DNA from: Deltaproteobacteria bacterium
Lineage (GTDB): Bacteria > Myxococcota_A > UBA9042 > DTJE01
Reading direction: 5' to 3'
Length of the DNA: 10,247 bases
Assembly (NCBI GenBank): GCA_016784945.1
Contig: JADHTP010000093.1
Span: 1-10,247 of the forward strand
The position numbers and the translations under genes were made by a program. Positions 6,131-10,247 of the stretch are shown here, piece by piece (position 1 is the stretch's first letter; every line of letters starts with the position of its first letter). The notes beneath the pieces are model-generated. The model had not been told where the DNA came from, did not search any database, and was given only the letters and a program-made list of their open reading frames with translations.

Positions 6131-8053
6131 ATGCCCATGTTGATCAACTGCGATAGATGCTCGCTGTTCGCGGCGGGTTGTGCCCTGTGTGCCGGTCTGC
6201 TGGCCCCCATGGACGGGGCGTCGAAGACCCAGTGGCCCGAGTTCCAGTTCCAGGGGGACGCGAAGCGGTCCGACGTGCCGGGAACCTACCTTTGGGATCT
6301 GTCCCACTGGTTCGATTCCATGGAGGCCTGGGACAAGCAGCGCCAGGCCGTGGATGCCCGTCTGGGCGACATCAAACCCTGCCGGGGAACCTTGGACAAG
6401 GACGCCGCCAGCCTGGAAACCTGCCTGGACCGCGTCTATGACCTGGCCCTGGAGGTGGAACGCCTGGACGCCTACGCCCGGGCGGACTATTCCACGGACC
6501 GCACCTGCTCGGAGGCCAAGGTGCGGACCGACCGCATCCAGGCCATGGTCACACGCTTCCATGGCGCCATCGCCTTCCTGGAACCGGAGTTGCTGGCCAT
6601 GGATCCCGACCGCCTGCGGTCCTTCGTCGGCGAAAGGAAAGGACTGGCGCAGTACGCCCACTACGTGGACGACCTGATTCGCCGGCGGCCCCACGTGCTG
6701 TCGCAGGACCAGGAAAAGATCCTGGCGCTGACCGGGGACCTGCGGGCCGGGCCCCGGTTCATGGTGAACGCCCTCGAGGAGGACGTGAAATTCCCGGCCA
6801 TCCACGACGAGGACGGCAAGGAAGTGTCCCTGACCCGGTCCAGTTTCCCGCGCTTCAGGGGCTCGAAGAAACGGGAGGTGCGCAAGGAGACCGTGGACAG
6901 GTTCTTCGGAACCCTGAGGGAATACGGCCGCTCGTTCGCCGCGTCACTGGACATGGCGGTCAAGGGCAACATCATGATCGCGAAGGCCCGGGGATATTCG
7001 TCGGCCATCGAGGCCAGCCTGGACCGCAACGCCATCCCGGTGTCGGTGTACGACACCCTGGTGGAAACCACCGCCGACTACCTGCCCAGGACCCTGCATC
7101 GCTACGTCAAGCTGCGCGGCAAGCTCCTCGGGTATGACAAGGTGCACTATTACGACCTGTACAATCCCCTGTTCGAGTCCTTGTCGAAGAAGGTGTCCTA
7201 CCCGAAGGCCGTGGAACTGGCAAAGGAAGCCACTGCGCGGCTGGGCAAGGACTACGCCAGGGTGCTGGGCGAGGGGCTGGACCCGGAAAAGGGGTGGGTG
7301 GACGTGTTCCCCAACAAGGGCAAGCGCAGCGGCGCCTACTGCAACGGGGTCTACGGCACCCATCCCATCGTCTTCCTGAACTACATGGGGGAACTGGATG
7401 ACGTGTTCACCCTGCTGCACGAGTTCGGCCACGCACTGCACTTCCACCTGGCCTTCGTGTCCCAGGAATACGTGAACTCCGAATCGCCCATCTTCCTGGC
7501 CGAGATCGCGTCCACCTTCAACGAAGAGATGCTGCTGGACCAGTTGTTGAAGGGGGCCACGGACAAGGATGAACGCCTGTTCCTGCTGAACAAGCGCCTG
7601 GACAACATCCGCACCACGGTGTTCCGGCAGGTCATGTTCGCCGAGTTCGAAAGGGCCATCTATCACGAGGTGGAGTCCGGTGGGGCACTGACGGCCGAGC
7701 GCATGGCCGCCATCTACAAGGAGCTGATCGTCAAGTACTATGGCCCGGACTTCGCGTTGGGCGAAGACGACGACATGGAATGGGCCTACATCCCCCACTT
7801 CTATTACAACTTCTACGTCTACCAGTACGCAACGGGGCTCATGTCCGCCATCGCCCTGGCCGACAAGGTCAAGAAGGGCGAAGAGGGGTCGGTGGGGCGT
7901 TACCTGGACTTCCTGAAGGCGGGCGGGTCCGACTACCCGGTGGCCACCCTGCAGAAGGCCGGTGTGGACCTGACAAAGGCCGATGCCATGAAGGCCACCT
8001 ACGAACTGTTCATCCGGACCCTGGACGAGGTGGAGAGCCTGTCCGCCGACTGA
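6131..8053 (+). CDS. M3B-family oligoendopeptidase-like zinc metallopeptidase, possibly exported
   Basis: M3 peptidases are zinc enzymes that cut short peptides inside a deep channel. The 640-residue length fits PepF-type oligoendopeptidases (about 600). Near the start, TYLWDLSHWFDSMEAWD (52-68) matches the opening 'WDLsdLf' element of the family. The zinc site is HEFGH at 430-434 (ligands H430 and H434, catalytic E431), with E458 in FLAEIASTFNE as third ligand. The PHFYYNFYVYQYATG segment at 555-569 supplies the conserved substrate-binding His and Tyr. All catalytic residues are present. Unlike typical cytosolic PepF, about 30 extra N-terminal residues include a hydrophobic stretch (11-26) with a possible lipobox ending at C17. 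The charged start of a classical signal peptide is poor, so export is uncertain. The ATG at 6131 is supported by AAGGAGGT at 6117-6124. The gene stands alone, with repeats downstream. Confidence 0.93.
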   Translation: MPMLINCDRCSLFAAGCALCAGLLAPMDGASKTQWPEFQFQGDAKRSDVPGTYLWDLSHWFDSMEAWDKQRQAVDARLGDIKPCRGTLDKDAASLETCLDRVYDLALEVERLDAYARADYSTDRTCSEAKVRTDRIQAMVTRFHGAIAFLEPELLAMDPDRLRSFVGERKGLAQYAHYVDDLIRRRPHVLSQDQEKILALTGDLRAGPRFMVNALEEDVKFPAIHDEDGKEVSLTRSSFPRFRGSKKREVRKETVDRFFGTLREYGRSFAASLDMAVKGNIMIAKARGYSSAIEASLDRNAIPVSVYDTLVETTADYLPRTLHRYVKLRGKLLGYDKVHYYDLYNPLFESLSKKVSYPKAVELAKEATARLGKDYARVLGEGLDPEKGWVDVFPNKGKRSGAYCNGVYGTHPIVFLNYMGELDDVFTLLHEFGHALHFHLAFVSQEYVNSESPIFLAEIASTFNEEMLLDQLLKGATDKDERLFLLNKRLDNIRTTVFRQVMFAEFERAIYHEVESGGALTAERMAAIYKELIVKYYGPDFALGEDDDMEWAYIPHFYYNFYVYQYATGLMSAIALADKVKKGEEGSVGRYLDFLKAGGSDYPVATLQKAGVDLTKADAMKATYELFIRTLDEVESLSAD

Positions 8054-8059
8054 CAGGGC

Positions 8060-8087
8060 AAAGCGGCAGCAAGCTGCCGCACTCCAA
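8060..8087 (+). repeat. REP-like hairpin unit A
   Basis: Seven bases after the peptidase stop, a perfect 8-bp stem (GCGGCAGC 8063-8070, AA loop, GCTGCCGC 8073-8080) is flanked by AAA on the left and ACTCCAA on the right. The same flanks occur, inverted, on the hairpins at 8121-8150 and 8224-8253. The stem could help end or stabilise the peptidase mRNA, although there is no T-tract for a standard intrinsic terminator. Confidence 0.7.
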
Positions 8088-8293
8088 GGGCCGCTTCGCG
8101 GCCGGGAACTTCTGACCAGATTTGGAGTGCGCAAGCTTGCTTGCGCTTTCTGGCAGGCATGGATCCCGGAGCGGCACTGCCGCACTCCAAGGGCCGCTTC
8201 GCGGCCGGGAACTTCTGACCAGATTTGGAGTGCGCAAGCTTGCTTGCGCTTTCTGGCAGGCATGGAACCCGGAGCGGCACTGCCGCACTCCAA
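8076..8293. repeat. Tandem 103-bp repeat (two copies plus a 12-base partial third), BIME-like mosaic
   Basis: Copies at 8076-8178 and 8179-8281 differ by one base (T at 8164, A at 8267). The first 12 bases of a third copy occur at 8282-8293. Each unit holds three hairpins: GGCCGC-TTC-GCGGCC (8089-8103, 8192-8206); GCGCAAGC-TT-GCTTGCGC inside an inverted flank TTTGGAGT...TTTC (8121-8150, 8224-8253); and GCGGC-ACT-GCCGC followed by ACTCCAA (8171-8190, 8274-8293). In addition GCACTCCAA and TTGGAGTGC form a 9-bp outer stem in each unit. Alternating head-to-head hairpins with shared flanks are what REP/BIME elements look like. The array fills the 300-base gap between the peptidase and TPR genes, and I see no gene in it. 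Such elements are usually spread by RAYT-type transposases; none is in the window. Confidence 0.85.
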
Positions 8294-8354
8294 AAAGGAA
8301 TGTCCACCGCCGTCAACTCTGGTAGACTCTTCTTCGTCCTGCGAGGTGTGTTTC

Positions 8355-9605
8355 ATGGTGCCCCGATCCTGGATGCCGCTGGCTTTCCTGGTGATGCTCA
8401 TGGTGCCCGTGCGAGGCGCCGTGGCCCAGGGATTGTGGGAGCGGCAGAAGGGCAACTGCGAGGCCGTGTTCGCGGGCTTCGAGCAGGCCAGCCTCCCCGA
8501 GTTGCGCTACTGCATGGGGATGTGGGAGTCCTACCGGGAGTTGGGGTCCCTGGACGACGCACAGCGTGCCGCCATGGCGGCCGTGTTCCAGCGCCTGTAT
8601 TCCGAAGGGGACCGGGAAACCCGCCACACCGCCAGGCATGCCCTGTCGCGGTTGGGATTTACCCCCCGGGCCGAGGACGAGGCGAGGCTGGAGGAAGAGC
8701 AGCGCGAAAAGGAAAAGCCCAAGCGCAAGCGCTATCGCCCCCACAAGGCGTCCCGGTCGGACCGCAAGGTCGCGGCGAAGATCCGTGGCAAGGCCTTCAA
8801 GCGGTATCGCAAGGGGGACTGCGAGGGGGCGCTGGACCTGCTGGCACAGGCCCTCGACCGCGATCCGGCCAGCGTGCAGGTCCTGTACGACGCGGCCTGC
8901 TGCTATGCCCTGATCGATGACCGCGAAAACGCGGCGGAATACCTCCAGCGCCTGGCGGACCTCGGCACCAAGGCGGCCCTGAAGAAGCTGCGACGGGCGC
9001 GCACCGACAAGGATTTCGTGGGCATGCGGGAGGATCCCGGGTACAAGCGCACCACCGGGTATGCCCGCATCAAGGTGCTCAACGGGATGCCCGCGGACGA
9101 CGAGGAAATGGGCGACGACAACGTCTATGTTCTGGTGGAGACCCTGCGGGACCCGAAACTGGCCTACAAGGTGGAAGACGGCGGCAAGGACAAGCACACC
9201 CGTGACCGGCCCCACATCTGGTTCAAGGAGCACGCCAAGTTGCAGGCCTACGTGATCTACAAGTTCGTGGGCCACCCCCGGACGCGGCTGGTTCCCATCG
9301 ACTGGGACAGCGACTATGACCTCATCGTGTCCTGGGCGGACAAGGTCGAGGTGGACGGTTACGGCGAAAGGAATTCCAGGTACAGCCTGAGCGGCGGCAA
9401 GGTGGACCCGGAAAAGCAGCTGTACCAGGCGCTGAAGGACCAGGACGCGGTGCTGAGCAAGCCGGACCAGTACATCGGCAAGGCGGACAAGGTGCTCAAC
9501 GCGGCCGAGGACACGCTGGACACGGTGGACAGCACGGCGGACAAGGTCGAGAAGGTGGGCGACTCGGTCAAGGGCATCGGTGACAGCGTCAAGGGATTTT
9601 TCTAG
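8355..9605 (+). CDS. Exported TPR protein of unknown function
   Basis: I do not recognise a named family. The 416-residue product begins with a signal peptide (hydrophobic residues 8-19, likely cleavage after AVA at 24). Residues 27-105 form a helical region with C35 and C53. A highly charged Glu/Lys/Arg linker follows at 106-150. At least one clear TPR-like pair spans 138-205 (YRKGDCEGALDLLAQALDRD, then YDAACCYALIDDRENAAEYL). A globular region at about 235-333 is rich in Trp, Tyr and Asp (for example RPHIWFKEHAKLQAYVIYKF) and matches nothing I can name. The tail 376-416 has repeats of the form ADKV/DSVKG and looks like an amphipathic helix. The ATG at 8355 is chosen because GAGGTG at 8343-8348 precedes it and it opens the signal peptide; the frame is open further upstream only because it runs through the repeats. 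It lies 33 bases before the tatA-like gene and is probably co-transcribed with it. Confidence 0.82.
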   Translation: MVPRSWMPLAFLVMLMVPVRGAVAQGLWERQKGNCEAVFAGFEQASLPELRYCMGMWESYRELGSLDDAQRAAMAAVFQRLYSEGDRETRHTARHALSRLGFTPRAEDEARLEEEQREKEKPKRKRYRPHKASRSDRKVAAKIRGKAFKRYRKGDCEGALDLLAQALDRDPASVQVLYDAACCYALIDDRENAAEYLQRLADLGTKAALKKLRRARTDKDFVGMREDPGYKRTTGYARIKVLNGMPADDEEMGDDNVYVLVETLRDPKLAYKVEDGGKDKHTRDRPHIWFKEHAKLQAYVIYKFVGHPRTRLVPIDWDSDYDLIVSWADKVEVDGYGERNSRYSLSGGKVDPEKQLYQALKDQDAVLSKPDQYIGKADKVLNAAEDTLDTVDSTADKVEKVGDSVKGIGDSVKGFF

Positions 9606-9638
9606 AATGGATCAGGCTTGTGGCCTGGGGAGGACCCT

Positions 9639-10019
9639 ATGTTCGCCATGTTCGGTCTGGGGATGGGCGAATTGCTCATCATCGTGCTCGTCGTCCTTTT
9701 GCTGTTCGGCGCCACCCGGTTGCCTGCGCTCCTGGGGGGACTGGGCAAGGGGCTGCGCGAATTCAAGGAAGGGTTCAAGGGCGATGAAGACGGCGCAGGG
9801 GAATCGGGGACGGCGGCGGTCCCGGACGTGAACCTGGACCAGTTGAAGCCCGCGGTGGGCAAGCAGGTTCGGCTGTTGCCCGACGGGACCCTGGAGGTGG
9901 GAAGCGTGGAAGGCGCCACCATGGTGGAGGTCGATGCGTCCACGCTCACGGTCCAGGAAAACTCCAACCTCAATCGCATCCCCCTCGGCCAGGTCAAACG
10001 GGTCGTCCACATCAGCTGA
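9639..10019 (+). CDS. tatA: TatA/TatE-like Sec-independent translocase subunit with a C-terminal extension
   Basis: TatA forms the pore of the twin-arginine pathway that exports folded proteins across the inner membrane with TatC. The 126-residue protein has the family layout: a short N-terminus, a transmembrane helix at 9-24 (GELLIIVLVVLLLFG), the FG hinge at 23-24, and an amphipathic helix RLPALLGGLGKGLREFKEGF at 27-46. TatA is normally 60-90 residues with a disordered charged tail. Here an acidic Gly-rich linker (48-64) leads to about 60 residues (66-126) that look like alternating beta strands, ending IPLGQVKRVVHIS, which is unusual. The ATG at 9639 has GGGGAGGA at 9627-9634. A GTG at 9618 is in frame but would put that site inside the gene. 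No tatB or tatC is visible. A TatB-like role is possible, but the polar residue usual near the TatB hinge is not obvious. TatA class is firm; the tail is unexplained. Confidence 0.88.
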   Translation: MFAMFGLGMGELLIIVLVVLLLFGATRLPALLGGLGKGLREFKEGFKGDEDGAGESGTAAVPDVNLDQLKPAVGKQVRLLPDGTLEVGSVEGATMVEVDASTLTVQENSNLNRIPLGQVKRVVHIS

Positions 10020-10132
10020 TGAGACGCCTCAATCCAGTATTCACCATTCTGTGCTGCGCGGTTTCGCCGCTGTTCGCGTGCGGCGGAGCGGAAAGGACGG
10101 CGCCCGCCTCGGCCCGTCAACGGTTCCCTTGA
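10019..10132 (+). CDS. Small lipoprotein-like ORF (37 residues) overlapping the tatA stop
   Basis: The stop of the tatA-like gene overlaps the ATG of this ORF by one base (TGATG), an arrangement typical of translational coupling. The 37-residue product starts MRRLNP, continues with a hydrophobic stretch (VFTILCCAVSP, 7-17), then has a lipobox-like LFAC at 18-21 followed by GG and a short polar end. This is the pattern of a type II signal peptide, so a mature lipoprotein of only about 17 residues would be anchored by C21. No ribosome site of its own is visible. The TGA at 10130-10132 lies inside the -35 box of the tRNA promoter. It could be a true micro-lipoprotein, or the preserved start of a longer gene lost when the tRNA region was joined. 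Function unknown. Confidence 0.45.
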   Translation: MRRLNPVFTILCCAVSPLFACGGAERTAPASARQRFP

Positions 10133-10156
10133 CAGGGGAACGCTCCCTGTTACAAT
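10129..10156 (+). promoter_or_regulatory. Promoter of the tRNA-Val gene
   Basis: A perfect TTGACA (10129-10134) and TACAAT (10151-10156, five of six matches) are separated by 16 bases. The expected start of transcription falls about 10 bases before the tRNA, as is common for stable-RNA genes. The -35 box overlaps the stop codon of the small lipoprotein-like ORF. Confidence 0.75.
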
Positions 10157-10173
10157 CCGTTCGCTTGAAAACC

Positions 10174-10247
10174 GGGCGATTAACTCAGTGGGAGAGTGCT
10201 ACCTTCACACGGTAGAAGTCACTGGTTCAAATCCAGTATCGCCCACC
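10174..10247 (+). tRNA. tRNA-Val (anticodon CAC), last base of CCA outside window
   Basis: The cloverleaf folds fully. The acceptor stem is GGGCGAT (10174-10180) with ATCGCCC (10238-10244). The anticodon stem is CTACC (10199-10203) with GGTAG (10211-10215) around the loop TTCACAC, giving anticodon CAC at 10206-10208, which reads the valine codon GTG. The T arm is ACTGG-TTCAAAT-CCAGT (10221-10237). The discriminator A (10245) is followed by CC at the window end, so the CCA tail appears to be encoded. GTG is a favoured valine codon in these GC-rich genes, so the isoacceptor fits the host. Confidence 0.96.

Noticed and set aside
8076..8293. CRISPR array
   Set aside because: The repeats are contiguous 103-bp tandem copies with no unique spacers, and no cas genes are nearby.
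8127..8354. Extension of the TPR protein start upstream through the 103-bp repeats
   Set aside because: The frame is open, but the translated repeat sequence is not protein-like, and the signal peptide with a good ribosome site begins at 8355.
6944..8455. A 503-residue minus-strand ORF opposite the M3 peptidase
   Set aside because: It is an antisense shadow of a well-supported gene in GC-rich DNA; its amino-acid composition is biased and it shows no motif.
9618..9638. Earlier GTG start for the TatA-like protein
   Set aside because: It would put the GGGGAGGA ribosome site inside the gene and add a non-TatA prefix; the ATG at 9639 fits the family start.

Overview
The window is GC-rich, densely coding DNA from a Gram-negative bacterium. 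It encodes Lgt, a soluble lytic transglycosylase with an export signal, a TatA-type protein and a lipoprotein-like small ORF, all of which fit a cell with a periplasm. The Lgt signature variant (GCQLSGDGDYG) and the TPR protein resemble what I remember from deltaproteobacterial and FCB-type lineages, but I cannot fix the phylum from sequence alone. The codon third positions are strongly G/C, so long spurious antisense ORFs are common and were discarded.

Layout from left to right. Positions 2-652 (+) hold the C-terminal part of a polyferredoxin with three 4Fe-4S cysteine motifs. Positions 756-1646 (+) encode Lgt, preceded by a good sigma70-like promoter and a palindrome touching its ribosome binding site. 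Positions 1659-3929 (-) encode a 756-residue Slt-type lytic transglycosylase that converges on lgt. Positions 4018-4641 (+) encode a DedA/VTT membrane protein, divergent from slt across a short AT-rich promoter region. Positions 4642-5139 have no intact gene. They hold a decayed family 2 glycosyltransferase fragment (-) with a one-base homopolymer frameshift, and next to it a stretch with strong inverted repeats and short AT-rich direct repeats that looks like one end of an insertion sequence. Positions 5140-6063 (-) encode a PIG-L/LmbE-type zinc deacetylase. Positions 6131-8053 (+) encode an M3B oligoendopeptidase-like metallopeptidase. Positions 8060-8293 hold a REP/BIME-like mosaic of hairpins, including a 103-bp unit repeated in tandem with one mismatch. 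Positions 8355-9605 (+) encode an exported TPR protein of unknown function, 9639-10019 (+) a TatA-like protein with an unusual beta-rich C-terminal extension, 10019-10132 (+) a 37-residue lipoprotein-like ORF overlapping the tatA stop, and 10174-10247 (+) a tRNA-Val(CAC) with its own promoter, cut by the window edge within its CCA end.

Most genes concern the envelope: lipoprotein maturation, peptidoglycan turnover, a DedA membrane protein, glycan deacetylation, Tat export and exported proteins. They look like separate transcription units rather than one pathway. The points most worth a second look are the hairpin mosaic, whose stems differ by compensatory changes, the TatA protein with an added C-terminal domain and its overlapping micro-ORF, and the broken glycosyltransferase beside the IS-like end. 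I saw no clear evidence of a defence system, CRISPR array, prophage or biosynthetic cluster.
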